Below, piece by piece: positions 16,671-24,610 of a DNA stretch of 64,000 nt. This stretch comes from Oceanobacillus sp. HTM 045. Lineage in GTDB: Bacteria; Pseudomonadota; Alphaproteobacteria; Rhodobacterales; Rhodobacteraceae. The stretch is taken from the NCBI GenBank assembly GCA_009733745.1, contig WNWL01000007.1, forward strand, positions 62,001 through 126,000, in the 5' to 3' direction. The notes below the pieces were generated by a model. The model saw nothing but the letters and a program-made list of their open reading frames with translations, searched no databases and had not been told where the DNA came from. The number at the start of each line of letters is the position of its first letter. The stretch's first letter is position 1. A program made the translations under genes and the position numbers.

Positions 16671-17120
16671 TCAGAGCCCTTCCGGGTTGCCGGGGAGGAT
16701 GATGAACTCGTGGTTAGGGTACGCGCCGGCCGACCCGTAGCGGTGGGCATAGGCGTACATCTCGTCCTTCCGGTAGATGGCCCGGCAGCCGTAGCCGCCG
16801 CCCCAGTCGTTCTCCCAGTCGCGGCAGAGCAGGCCTTCCCCGTTCACCTCCCAGCGGCCCCTGCCCTCCTTGATCCCGCCATCCGTGACACTGCGGCCCG
16901 TGACGACACCGCTGGCGGCGTAGTAGCCGAACCAGACCCAGCCGGGTTCCTCCATGCGGGCCGTGTTTCCGGTGAGCGCGGCAGTGATTTCCGGGCCCGA
17001 CAATTGCGTGAAGCCGCGGTCGCGCAGCATCTGCTCGTAGTCCTGTTCCTGCCCCCTGGTTTCGCATCCGGCGAGCACGAGGATCGCCGCGACCGCCACT
17101 GTTCCGGCAAGCGCTTTCAT
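16671..17120 (-). CDS. Small lipoprotein of DUF995 type
   Basis: A 149-residue exported protein with a lipoprotein signal: hydrophobic residues 5-17 and the lipobox LVLAGC (Cys19). The mature part has LSGPEITAALTGNTAR, then GYYAASGVVTG, GRGRWEVNGEGLLCRDWEN and CRAIYRKDEMY, a layout I associate with DUF995-like periplasmic proteins (a GxW...C...W...C pattern). Function is unknown. It is transcribed away from sdhC and its stop lies close to the upstream start of the phosphotransferase gene, so it may be in an operon with it. Confidence 0.65.
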   Translation of the reverse strand: MKALAGTVAVAAILVLAGCETRGQEQDYEQMLRDRGFTQLSGPEITAALTGNTARMEEPGWVWFGYYAASGVVTGRSVTDGGIKEGRGRWEVNGEGLLCRDWENDWGGGYGCRAIYRKDEMYAYAHRYGSAGAYPNHEFIILPGNPEGL

Positions 17121-17484
17121 GGCTTCACCAATCCTGTCGCGGCACAGCCGCGCGCCCCCGCCACGGCGGCCGGTCGGTTGAGAAAGCGGGAAAGACCGGG
17201 GCGAACCACGATTACAGGTGCCGGCCCGAGGATGCCCGGATGTACGACCCGGCTACTTCAGGGCGACATGAGCGATCCTTCCCGCGCTGCGCGATACTAG
17301 CACAAATCTGCAGCCGGTGCCGCCGCGGCGGGAGCACCCCTCCACCGCAACCGCCTGATGCGGCGCAACAGCGTGGATGGTGCGGTCGCGAAGGTGCGAC
17401 GTGTTTGGGGGTTTCATCCCGCAGGGCGGAAGCGTATGACTCTGCCAAATCCTGCCTTCCCATCGCCACCAGCCGGAGTCTGCC
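17121..17484. other. Intergenic region between lipoprotein gene and sdhC
   Basis: This 364-base divergent spacer must carry the promoters of the DUF995-type gene (minus) and of the sdh operon (plus). I see no convincing -35/-10 pair, no RNA gene and no conserved open frame. Short GC palindromes are present but none is followed by a T run. The first half is GC-rich and the half nearest sdhC is slightly less so. Confidence 0.4.
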
Positions 17485-17970
17485 ATGGCCGATGTCAACC
17501 GGGGCGACCGCCCCCTCAGCCCGCACTTGCTCATTTACCGGCCGCAGATCACGTCGATGCTGTCGATCGTGCACAGGGTCACCGGCGTCGGCCTGTTCGT
17601 CGGCTTCGTTCTCGGCGTCTGGTGGTTCTTCGCCGCGGCGGCGGGGCCGGAATATTTCGAGCTCGTCGACTGGATCGTGACGAGCTGGATCGGCAACCTG
17701 GTGATGCTCGGCTGCTGCTGGGCGCTCTGGTACCACTTCTGCAACGGCATCCGGCACCTGTTCTGGGACGCGGGCTACGGCTTCGAGCTGGAGACGGTGA
17801 CGAAGACGGGCTACGCGGTGCTGATCGCCTCGGGCGTGCTGACGGTGCTGACGGTGATCGTGATGCTGGCGAGCGGCGGCTCGGACGAGGCCGCGGCGAA
17901 CGGGACGGCGGCGGAGCCGGCCGTGCGGACGGCTTCGGTCGCCTCCACCCCCACCGGCGCGGACATCTGA
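17485..17970 (+). CDS. sdhC: Succinate dehydrogenase cytochrome b556 subunit SdhC
   Basis: A 161-residue membrane anchor subunit of complex II. The N-terminus has RPLSPHLLIYRPQITSMLSI, with the SdhC signature and the quinone-site serine/arginine, then SIVHRVTGVGL; helix 2 carries WYHFCNGIRHLFWDAGYGF with the haem histidine. The core ends near residue 130; about 30 extra residues rich in Ala, Thr and Ser follow, which most SdhC proteins lack. A GGAG sits just ahead of the ATG. It is the first gene of the sdh operon. Confidence 0.93.
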   Translation: MADVNRGDRPLSPHLLIYRPQITSMLSIVHRVTGVGLFVGFVLGVWWFFAAAAGPEYFELVDWIVTSWIGNLVMLGCCWALWYHFCNGIRHLFWDAGYGFELETVTKTGYAVLIASGVLTVLTVIVMLASGGSDEAAANGTAAEPAVRTASVASTPTGADI

Positions 17971-17982
17971 GGGAGAGACGAG

Positions 17983-18363
17983 ATGGCTTTCAGAACCCCC
18001 CGCCAGAACGCGCAGGGCATGGGCTCGGCCGGATACGGCACCGGGCACTGGTGGATGCAGCGGATCACCTCGATCGCGCTGATCCCGCTGACGCTGCTGT
18101 TCGTGTTCCCCTTCGGCCAGGCGCTCGGCGAGAGCCACGCGGCGGTGCTGGCGCTCTATTCCTCGCCCTGGCACGCGCTGGTCGCGGTGCTGTTCATCGG
18201 CGTGACGGCGCATCACCTGATGTCGGGCTTGCAGGTCGTGATCGAGGACTATGTCCACTCCAAGGGATGGCGGACGGGGATGCTCCTCGCCAACACGATG
18301 ATCTGCGTCGCGCTGGGCGCGGCCGGCATCTTCTCCGTCCTCCGCATCGCGTTCAGCGCCTGA
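17983..18363 (+). CDS. sdhD: Succinate dehydrogenase membrane anchor subunit SdhD
   Basis: A 126-residue protein with three membrane helices. The N-terminus has [20 protein letters not shown], characteristic of alphaproteobacterial SdhD, and helix 2 has [20 protein letters not shown], with the haem-ligand histidine and quinone-site aspartate/tyrosine. With SdhC it anchors SdhAB and binds ubiquinone and haem b. It has a good GGGAG ribosome site and lies 12 bases after sdhC. Confidence 0.93.
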   Translation: MAFRTPRQNAQGMGSAGYGTGHWWMQRITSIALIPLTLLFVFPFGQALGESHAAVLALYSSPWHALVAVLFIGVTAHHLMSGLQVVIEDYVHSKGWRTGMLLANTMICVALGAAGIFSVLRIAFSA

Positions 18364-18385
18364 TCCAGTAGCCGGGAAGCAAGAG

Positions 18386-20188
18386 ATGGCCGCTTACGAA
18401 TACGTAGACCACACCTATGACGTCGTGGTGCTTGGCGCAGGGGGCGCGGGCTTGCGGGCCACGCTCGGCATGGCCGAGCAGGGTCTCAAGACCGCCTGCG
18501 TCACCAAGGTGTTCCCGACCCGCTCGCACACCGTCGCCGCGCAGGGCGGCATCGCCGCGAGCCTGCACAACATGGGCCCCGACAACTGGAAATGGCACAT
18601 GTACGACACCGTGAAGGGGTCGGACTGGCTCGGCGACATGGACGCGATGGAGTACCTCGCGCGCGAGGCCCCGGCCTCGGTCTACGAGCTGGAGCATTAC
18701 GGCGTGCCGTTCTCGCGCACCGAGGAGGGCAAGATCTACCAGCGGCCGTTCGGCGGGCACACCACCGAGTATGGCGAGGGCCCGCCGGTGCAGCGCACCT
18801 GCGCCGCCGCCGACAGGACCGGCCACGCGATCCTGCACACGCTCTACGGCCAGTCGCTGAAGCAGGGCGCGGAGTTCTTCATCGAGCATTTCGCCACCGA
18901 CCTGATCATGTCGGAGGACGGGCAGTGCCAGGGCCTGATCACCTGGGAGCTGGATACCGGCAGGATCCACCGCTTCTCGGCCAAGATGGTCGTGCTGGCG
19001 ACCGGCGGCTACGGCCGGGCCTATTTCTCCTGCACCTCGGCCCATACCTGCACCGGCGACGGCGGCGGCATGGCGGCGCGGGCGGGCGTGCCGCTGCAGG
19101 ACATGGAGTTCGTGCAGTTCCACCCCACCGGCATCTACGGCGCGGGCTGCCTGATCACCGAGGGCGCGCGCGGCGAGGGCGGCTACCTCACCAACTCCGA
19201 GGGCGAGCGGTTCATGGAACGCTACGCGCCCACCTACAAGGATCTCGCCTCGCGTGACGTGGTGAGCCGCTGCATGACGCTGGAGATCCGCGAGGGCCGC
19301 GGCGTCGGCGCGGAGGCGGATCACATCTTCCTCCACCTCAACCACCTGCCGCCCGAGACGCTGGCGGAGCGGCTGCCGGGCATCTCGGAATCGGCGCGGA
19401 TCTTCGCCGGGGTTGACGTGACCCGCGAGCCGATCCCGGTGCTGCCGACGGTGCACTACAACATGGGCGGCGTGCCGTCGAACTACTGGGGCGAGGTGAT
19501 CAACGCCACCGAGGACGACCCGCACAAGCTGGTCCCGGGCCTGATGGCCTGCGGCGAGGCAGCGTCCTGCTCGGTGCACGGCGCGAACCGGCTCGGCTCC
19601 AACTCGCTGACCGACCTGGTGGTGTTCGGCCGCGCCTGCGCGATCCGCGCGGGCCAGGTGGTCGAGCGCGACACGCCGAACCAGGAGCTGAACCCGGCCT
19701 CGCTGGAGAAGGCGATGGACCGGTTCGACCGGCTCCGCCACGCCAAGGGCGAGGCGCCGACCGCCTCGCTGCGCCTGTCGCTGCAGCGGGCGATGCAGGA
19801 GGACGCGGCGGTGTTCCGCACCTCCGAGAGCCTCAAGTCGGGCTGCGCCCGGGTTTCCAAGGTCGATGCCCTGTTCGACGACGTGCAGGTGACGGACCGC
19901 TCGCTGATCTGGAACCTCGACCTGATGGAGACGCTGGAGCTCGCCAACCTGCTGCCGAACGCGCTCGCCACGGTCTACTCGGCCGAGGCCCGCAAGGAGA
20001 GCCGCGGCGCCCATGCGCACGAGGACTTCCCCGACCGCGACGACGAGAACTGGCGCAAGCACTCGCTGGCCTGGGTCAACGGCGAGGTGAAGATGGGCTA
20101 CCGCCCGGTGATCATCGACCCGATCACCCCGGAGAGCGAAGGCGGGATCGAGCTGAAGAAGATCGCGCCCAAGGCGCGGGTGTACTGA
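18386..20188 (+). CDS. sdhA: Succinate dehydrogenase flavoprotein subunit SdhA
   Basis: A 600-residue flavoprotein, full length for the family. The FAD fold starts at [19 protein letters not shown] (12-30); [13 protein letters not shown] has H48, the covalent FAD attachment site. Catalytic residues sit in [13 protein letters not shown] and [13 protein letters not shown], and the C-terminus carries RDVVSR and [14 protein letters not shown]. It oxidises succinate to fumarate in the TCA cycle. Its usual partner sdhB is not adjacent: six genes and about 4.4 kb separate them here. Confidence 0.95.
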   Translation: MAAYEYVDHTYDVVVLGAGGAGLRATLGMAEQGLKTACVTKVFPTRSHTVAAQGGIAASLHNMGPDNWKWHMYDTVKGSDWLGDMDAMEYLAREAPASVYELEHYGVPFSRTEEGKIYQRPFGGHTTEYGEGPPVQRTCAAADRTGHAILHTLYGQSLKQGAEFFIEHFATDLIMSEDGQCQGLITWELDTGRIHRFSAKMVVLATGGYGRAYFSCTSAHTCTGDGGGMAARAGVPLQDMEFVQFHPTGIYGAGCLITEGARGEGGYLTNSEGERFMERYAPTYKDLASRDVVSRCMTLEIREGRGVGAEADHIFLHLNHLPPETLAERLPGISESARIFAGVDVTREPIPVLPTVHYNMGGVPSNYWGEVINATEDDPHKLVPGLMACGEAASCSVHGANRLGSNSLTDLVVFGRACAIRAGQVVERDTPNQELNPASLEKAMDRFDRLRHAKGEAPTASLRLSLQRAMQEDAAVFRTSESLKSGCARVSKVDALFDDVQVTDRSLIWNLDLMETLELANLLPNALATVYSAEARKESRGAHAHEDFPDRDDENWRKHSLAWVNGEVKMGYRPVIIDPITPESEGGIELKKIAPKARVY

Positions 20189-20197
20189 CACCCGTGT

Positions 20198-20228
20198 CCC
20201 GCCGGCAGGCTCCGGGCGGGCCGGCGGG
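20198..20228 (+). terminator. Hairpin after sdhA
   Basis: CCCGCCGG (20198-20205) and CCGGCGGG (20221-20228) are perfect complements with a 15-nt loop, starting ten bases past the sdhA stop codon. There is no T tail, so it may be a partial terminator or mRNA stabiliser that sets sdhCDA apart from the genes behind it. Confidence 0.4.
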
Positions 20229-20246
20229 CGCTCCCGGGAGGTGGCC

Positions 20247-20873
20247 ATGTTCGAAACGCTGAGATCGTTCTTCACCTTCGGGCGGTTTTCCTCGTCCGAC
20301 TACTGGGAGCGGCGCTACCGGCGCGGCGGCACCTCGGGCAGCGGCTCCGAGGGGGCGCTCGCCAGCTACAAGGCGGAGTTCATCAACCGCTTCGCGCGGG
20401 AGCATGGCATCGGCTCGACGATCGAGTTCGGTTGCGGCGACGGGCGGCAGGCGGCGCTGTTCGAGCTCGGCGACTATACCGGGGCCGATGTCTCGGAGAA
20501 GGCGCTGGAGCTTTGCCGGGCGAAGCTGGGCGACCGGCCCGGCTGGCGGTTCCTGCCCGCCGACGGGCCGCTGGGCGACCCGCGCGACCTCGCCCTGTCG
20601 CTCGACGTGATCTACCACCTGACCGAGGACGCGGTGTTCGAGGCCTACATGGCGCGGCTGTTCGACCACGCGTCGGGGCATGTGCTGATCTACGCCTCCG
20701 ACCACGACGCGCGGACGGTCAGCCGCCATGTCCGGCACCGCAGCCACAGCCGCTGGGTGGCGGAGAACCGCCCCGGCTGGCGGGTCGAGGCGCAGCACGA
20801 GAACCCGCTCGCCGGACGCGGCAAGGAGCGGAGCTTCGCCTTCTTCACCCACTACGCCCACGCGCAGGAATGA
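20247..20873 (+). CDS. Class I SAM-dependent methyltransferase
   Basis: A 208-residue protein. The SAM-binding motif I is STIEFGCGDGRQAALFEL, motif II is GADVSEKALELCRAKLGD, and post-motif LALSLDVIYHLTEDAVFEAY holds the substrate-side region. The N-terminus has SSDYWERRYRRGGTSGSGS, a pattern seen in methyltransferases near polysaccharide or surface genes. The substrate is unknown. ATG 20247 lies 5 bases past GGGAGG; a GTG at 20241 overlaps that site and is less likely. The stop overlaps the next start (ATGA). Confidence 0.8.
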   Translation: MFETLRSFFTFGRFSSSDYWERRYRRGGTSGSGSEGALASYKAEFINRFAREHGIGSTIEFGCGDGRQAALFELGDYTGADVSEKALELCRAKLGDRPGWRFLPADGPLGDPRDLALSLDVIYHLTEDAVFEAYMARLFDHASGHVLIYASDHDARTVSRHVRHRSHSRWVAENRPGWRVEAQHENPLAGRGKERSFAFFTHYAHAQE

Positions 20874-21274
20874 GGGCGGCGCTGCTTGCCGCTACCCTCC
20901 TCGCCGCCTGCGCCGGGAAACCCGAGCCGCCGGCGGGGGTGATGCTGGTGAAGGAGGGCGTGACCTTCCAGGAGGCCGGGCAGGATTTCTGGGACTGCCG
21001 CCACGCCGCGCAGGCGCGGGGCGACGCGGCCGCCTCCGACATGCCGTTCCTGCCGACCCTGCCCGGGCTGGTGATCTCCGGCGCGATCCGGCAGGGGCTG
21101 CGCGACGGGGCGCAGACCGACACGATGAACGGCTGCCTCGTGGAGCGGGGCTATACCACCGCGCCGCTCTACACCGCCGACGCGGCCACCATCGACACCC
21201 TGCCCAGCCACATGAAGCTCCGCGCGCTGGCGCTGCTGGCCTCGGGGCAGGATCTGTCGGAGTTCCGCGAGTGA
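20870..21274 (+). CDS. Small lipoprotein encoded within the sdh region
   Basis: A 134-residue exported protein beginning MRAALLAATLLAACAGKPEP: a short signal with lipobox LLAAC (Cys14). The mature part contains GVTFQEAGQDFWDCRHAAQ and TMNGCLVERGYTTAPL, with two cysteines that may pair; the region resembles small outer-membrane-type lipoproteins with a GCLxxRGY motif. In related genomes I recall a small lipoprotein gene between sdhA and sdhB, so this is probably the ancestral neighbour, while the genes around it are additions. It overlaps both flanking genes (ATGA and GTGA). Confidence 0.72.
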   Translation: MRAALLAATLLAACAGKPEPPAGVMLVKEGVTFQEAGQDFWDCRHAAQARGDAAASDMPFLPTLPGLVISGAIRQGLRDGAQTDTMNGCLVERGYTTAPLYTADAATIDTLPSHMKLRALALLASGQDLSEFRE

Positions 21275-21999
21275 GAAGCCCCGAGGAAATCGCCGAGAAG
21301 CTGGAACTGCGCGCCCGCCGCGCGATCGATCACTTCACCGGGCTGGCATGGGGCGGGACGCCGCGGCTCTGCCCGATCTGCGGCTACGAGGGAATGTTCT
21401 CGCCGGTACGGCACAAGCCGGAGATCTGGTGCCCTTCCTGCGACTCGCGGCCCCGGCACCGGCTGCTGAAGCTGTGGTTCGACCAGGCGGCGAACGGGGC
21501 GGAGATCCGCCCCGGAACACGGGTGCTGCATTTCGCGGCAGAGCCCTGGGTCGGCGATCTGCTGCGGGATCGGGTGGCGGAGTACGTCACCGCCGACATC
21601 AACGATCTGTTCGACATTCGCCTCGATATCGAGGCCATGGACCTGCCCGACGCCCGTTTCGACATGCTGATCGCGAACCATGTACTGGAGCATGTGGACG
21701 ACGCCCGCGCCTTCGCGGAGATCGCCCGGGTGCTCGCACCCGGCGGGCGGGCGGTGATCACCGTGCCGATGGTGGAGGGCTGGGACGAGACCTACGAGGT
21801 CGAGGGGCTGACGGAGGCGGAGCGGAAGCTGCAATACGGCGACCCGACCCATGTGCGGTTCTACGGCCGCGACTTCCGCGACCGGGTCCGGGCGGCGGGG
21901 CTGTCGCTGGCCGAGTTCACCGCGACCGAGCCGCAGGTCTCGCGCCACGCGCTGCACCGGGGAGAGAAGGTGTTCGTCGCGACGAAACCGGGCGCCTGA
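21271..21999 (+). CDS. Methyltransferase with N-terminal zinc ribbon
   Basis: A 242-residue protein starting with GTG at 21271, which overlaps the previous stop. Residues 32-55 form a zinc ribbon (CPICGYEGMF ... WCPSCDSRPRHR). A type-11 methyltransferase domain follows: VLHFAAEPWVGDLL in place of the glycine-rich motif I, ADINDLFDIRLDIEAMDLPD, and MLIANHVLEHVDDARAFAEI. This layout resembles proteins annotated as SAM methyltransferases in glycan or secondary-metabolite clusters. The target is unknown. Motif I lacks the usual GxGxG, so SAM binding may be altered. Confidence 0.78.
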   Translation: MRSPEEIAEKLELRARRAIDHFTGLAWGGTPRLCPICGYEGMFSPVRHKPEIWCPSCDSRPRHRLLKLWFDQAANGAEIRPGTRVLHFAAEPWVGDLLRDRVAEYVTADINDLFDIRLDIEAMDLPDARFDMLIANHVLEHVDDARAFAEIARVLAPGGRAVITVPMVEGWDETYEVEGLTEAERKLQYGDPTHVRFYGRDFRDRVRAAGLSLAEFTATEPQVSRHALHRGEKVFVATKPGA

Positions 22000-22006
22000 G
22001 GCGGCG

Positions 22007-22813
22007 ATGAGCGGGCGGATCGTCTTCCATATCGGGTTCCAGAAGACCGGCACGACCTGGATCCAGCGCACGCTGGCGGGCAACCCGCGCCCGGTGGGCA
22101 AGCGGGTCGGGCTGGCGATGCGCGGGCCGGACACGCGCGCGCTGCAGGTGGCCTGCCTGCGCTGGATCGCCGAGCCGGGCGACGGGACGATGGCCGAGGT
22201 ACGCGCGGAGGCGGCGGCGATGGGGGCGCGGCTGCGCGCCATGCCCCAGCCGGTCGCGCTCCTCTCCGACGAGACGCTTGTCGGGCGCAACATCGCCGGG
22301 CCGACCGGCGACATGGTGCAATGGGCCGAGGCGCTGCTGCCCGAGATCTGCGCCGCGCTGGCGCCGGAACTGACGGACGTGGTCTGCTACACCCGCGAGC
22401 CCGGCGCGTGGTTCGCCAGCGTGCACAACCAGGCAGTCAAGATCCGCCGCGAGACGCGCGGCCTCGACGAGTTCGTGGCGGCGATGCCCTTCCACCCCGG
22501 CTGGGACGCGATCACCGCCCGCATCGCCGCCGCGGTCGCGCCGGTGCCGCTGACGGTGGTGGCGATGGAGGAGGACGCCGCGTCGCCCGGCGGGCTCGGC
22601 GCCGCGCTCTTTGCCATGCTCGGGCTCGGCAGCGTGACGGGCCGGCTGAAGACCCCGGCCGCGCCCGCCAACCCGTCTCTGCCGCCGGCCGCGCTGGAGC
22701 TGATGCTTGCGCTCAACCGGTCGGACCTCGACGGCGCGACGCTGGCGCAGGTCCGCCCGCTGGTGCTCGGCAACCGGGACGCCATCGAGAAGCCCCGGGC
22801 GAAGGACGGCTGA
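22007..22813 (+). CDS. Sulfotransferase family protein
   Basis: A 268-residue P-loop protein. The 5'-phosphosulfate loop is HIGFQKTGTTWIQ at residues 8-20, and CYTREPGAWFASVHNQAVK matches the 3'-phosphate binding region of PAPS-dependent sulfotransferases. It would transfer sulfate from PAPS to a hydroxyl or amine on a sugar, lipid or small molecule. It starts 7 bases after the zinc-ribbon methyltransferase and is the last gene of that tightly spaced group. An AT-rich spacer follows. Confidence 0.78.
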   Translation: MSGRIVFHIGFQKTGTTWIQRTLAGNPRPVGKRVGLAMRGPDTRALQVACLRWIAEPGDGTMAEVRAEAAAMGARLRAMPQPVALLSDETLVGRNIAGPTGDMVQWAEALLPEICAALAPELTDVVCYTREPGAWFASVHNQAVKIRRETRGLDEFVAAMPFHPGWDAITARIAAAVAPVPLTVVAMEEDAASPGGLGAALFAMLGLGSVTGRLKTPAAPANPSLPPAALELMLALNRSDLDGATLAQVRPLVLGNRDAIEKPRAKDG

Positions 22814-22908
22814 GCCCCGCAGCGCGCCGCGCCCGGCAAGGTCTGGAAAAAGTACCGACGCCATTTTGCGCGCATAGGTATTCTTTTCCGACCAATTGTC
22901 ATTCAATA

Positions 22909-22970
22909 ATTGCACAATAATACCTGTGATTGCAGGGCGATTGATTGCACTACCCGACTCAGCGTATTCT
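22909..22970 (+). promoter_or_regulatory. AT-rich promoter region with three ATTGCA repeats before the small-protein/radical SAM unit
   Basis: Within the AT-rich spacer 22850-23000 three ATTGCA words occur in the same direction at 22909, 22929 and 22944. A possible promoter is TTGATT (22941-22946) with TATTCT (22965-22970) 18 bases on. The gene at 23007 follows with GGGAGG at 22996-23001. The base composition is very unlike the flanking genes, which suggests independent control. Confidence 0.45.
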
Positions 22971-23006
22971 GCAACCACTGTTAAAGTATTTTGACGGGAG
23001 GCCAGA

Positions 23007-23348
23007 ATGGCTGACATCGAACTTGGCAAGCTGTCGTACGAAGTTTCCGACGAGGGGTTGAGACGGATCGTCGAAACGGGACGTCTCCTTGAATTCGCCA
23101 ACACCGTCGCCGCCAGCGCCGCGGCCGAGATCCACGCCCAGATCGTCGACCAGGTCTCGAAGGCCGCGGTTGCCGGCAAGGCCGTCGGCGGGATCAGCGT
23201 CGGCGCGGTGAACATCTTCGAGGGCGGCGATTTCGGCACCGTCCCGATCGGGCCGAAGGGGCCGCGCCCGAAGATCGGCGTGCTGTTCGGCGGCACCGAG
23301 CTGTCGCACGTGGCCGACCTCGCCCAGCTCAACGTCCGCGGCCGCTGA
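23007..23348 (+). CDS. 113-residue cysteine-free protein, candidate precursor for the adjacent radical SAM enzyme
   Basis: I do not recognise the family. Residues 13-55 look like one or two amphipathic helices (GLRRIVETGRLLEFANTVAA); residues 56-97 are rich in glycine and proline with FEGGDFGTVPIGPKGP and IGVLFGG; the end is HVADLAQLNVRGR. There is no Cys or Trp; aromatics are Y11, F30, F71, F76 and F94. There is no signal peptide or membrane segment. The gene has its own promoter-like region and a strong ribosome site, and a radical SAM gene begins 24 bases later. A helical leader followed by a Gly-rich modifiable tail is what a RiPP-like substrate would look like, but this is inference; it could also be a partner subunit. 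Confidence 0.7.
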   Translation: MADIELGKLSYEVSDEGLRRIVETGRLLEFANTVAASAAAEIHAQIVDQVSKAAVAGKAVGGISVGAVNIFEGGDFGTVPIGPKGPRPKIGVLFGGTELSHVADLAQLNVRGR

Positions 23349-23371
23349 CAGCGCGCAACGCGTGGCAACCG

Positions 23372-24433
23372 ATGGCGGCGTCAGCGAGCCTGATGCTGCA
23401 CTTGACGGGGCGTTGCAACCTCGAGTGTCAGCATTGCTACATGGAGGGCGGGCCCGCGCGGCGGGAGCGCCTTCCCCGCGACTGGGTCCTCGAGACGATC
23501 GCCGCCATGCCGGCGATGGGGATCGGGTCACTGTTCCTGACCGGCGGCGAGCCGCTGATGTATCCGCGGATGGAGGAGGTGCTCGAAGCCGCGGCCGGGG
23601 CTGAAGGCGTGGAGACCACGCTCTCGACCAACGCGACGCTGGTGAAGGCCCGCCAGGCCGCGATGCTGGCGCGTCACGGGGTGCGCGCGCATGTCAGCAT
23701 CGACGGCATGGCGGCGCGTCACGACGCCTTCCGGCGCAGGGAAGGCGCCTTCGCGGAGACGGAGCGGGGCGTCGCGGCGCTGCGCGAGGCGGGGGTGCCG
23801 CTGACCATTGTCACCACCATCTCGAAGGCCAACCTGCACGAGTTAGACGAGATCGCGGCCTGGGCGGTCGCGGCGGGGGCGGAGCGCCTGCTGGTGCAGC
23901 CGCTGCTGAACCTCGGGCGCGGCGCGGAGATCGCGGGCGAGATGCTCTCCTCTGCCGAGTTGCTGCAGGTGGTGATGAAGACCTCCGACCTCGCCAACCG
24001 GCCGGGCAGGCCGATCAAGGCCAGCATCATCGGCGGCTCGAAGCGCTTCTTCCTCGCCCATCCCTGCGCGGCCTATGTCTGCAACGGCGGCGGCTGCCAC
24101 CGCGGCGTCTCGGCCGAGATCAAGAAGATCGTGGTGCGGGAGGACGGGTGGATCCTGCCGGAGGCGACCAATCTCGACCATCGCTACGCCATCGGCAGGG
24201 CCGGGAAGGCGCCGCTCCGCGACTTGGTGCGGGACTATTTCGCCGACGGCTATGACGCCTTCGACCGGCTCTGCCGCGTGACCTACAACGAGTTCGTGCC
24301 CGACTGGCCCGACCCGGTCCTGCCCTGGGACCAGCTGCTGGCCGAGCGCAGCCGCCGGCCGGTTCCCGAGACCGTCCCGCCCGGCGCCGACCGTGGCTGC
24401 GGCACGCGGGTGGCGGAGGCGCTGGCGGTCTGA
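23372..24433 (+). CDS. Radical SAM protein with C-terminal auxiliary cysteine cluster
   Basis: A 353-residue enzyme. The [4Fe-4S]/SAM motif is GRCNLECQHCYMEGG (C15, C19, C22); the SAM-side GGEP motif is FLTGGEPLMYPRMEE; STNATLV and HVSIDG continue the barrel. The C-terminal part has C232, C237 and C242 (HPCAAYVCNGGGCHRG), then IVVREDGWILPEA, and C301. This is fewer cysteines than a full SPASM domain, so one auxiliary cluster of twitch type is likely. Such architecture is usual for peptide- or protein-modifying radical SAM enzymes. No peptide-recognition (RRE) domain is visible. It has no Shine-Dalgarno, so it is probably coupled to the 113-residue gene before it. Confidence 0.85.
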   Translation: MAASASLMLHLTGRCNLECQHCYMEGGPARRERLPRDWVLETIAAMPAMGIGSLFLTGGEPLMYPRMEEVLEAAAGAEGVETTLSTNATLVKARQAAMLARHGVRAHVSIDGMAARHDAFRRREGAFAETERGVAALREAGVPLTIVTTISKANLHELDEIAAWAVAAGAERLLVQPLLNLGRGAEIAGEMLSSAELLQVVMKTSDLANRPGRPIKASIIGGSKRFFLAHPCAAYVCNGGGCHRGVSAEIKKIVVREDGWILPEATNLDHRYAIGRAGKAPLRDLVRDYFADGYDAFDRLCRVTYNEFVPDWPDPVLPWDQLLAERSRRPVPETVPPGADRGCGTRVAEALAV

Positions 24434-24443
24434 CCGCTGCGGG

Positions 24444-24465
24444 CGGGTGCCTGCGCGGGCGCCCG
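24444..24465 (+). terminator. Terminator-like hairpin after the radical SAM gene
   Basis: CGGGTGCC (24444-24451) pairs with GGCGCCCG (24458-24465) across a 6-nt loop (one G-T pair), followed by CCTTCTCCCCC. It begins eleven bases past the radical SAM stop codon and would separate this unit from sdhB. Confidence 0.5.
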
Positions 24466-24610
24466 CCTTCTCCCCCGTGCCCTCCTCAGCGCCCGCACCG
24501 GCGGGGCTTTCCGGAAGCGCATCCCGAAAGCGGCATCGCACCGCAGCATTCGCACTGGACAATGCAGGGGCGAGCGAACATGTTGCGGCGAAAGCAGCGA
24601 GGTCCCGCAT

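Noticed and set aside
23007-23348. Sactipeptide precursor
   Set aside because: The protein has no cysteine, so a sulfur-to-alpha-carbon link is impossible.
20247-24433. Treating the methyltransferases, sulfotransferase, small protein and radical SAM enzyme as one RiPP cluster
   Set aside because: The AT-rich promoter region and spacer after the sulfotransferase separate the two groups; there is no direct evidence that the first group acts on the small protein.
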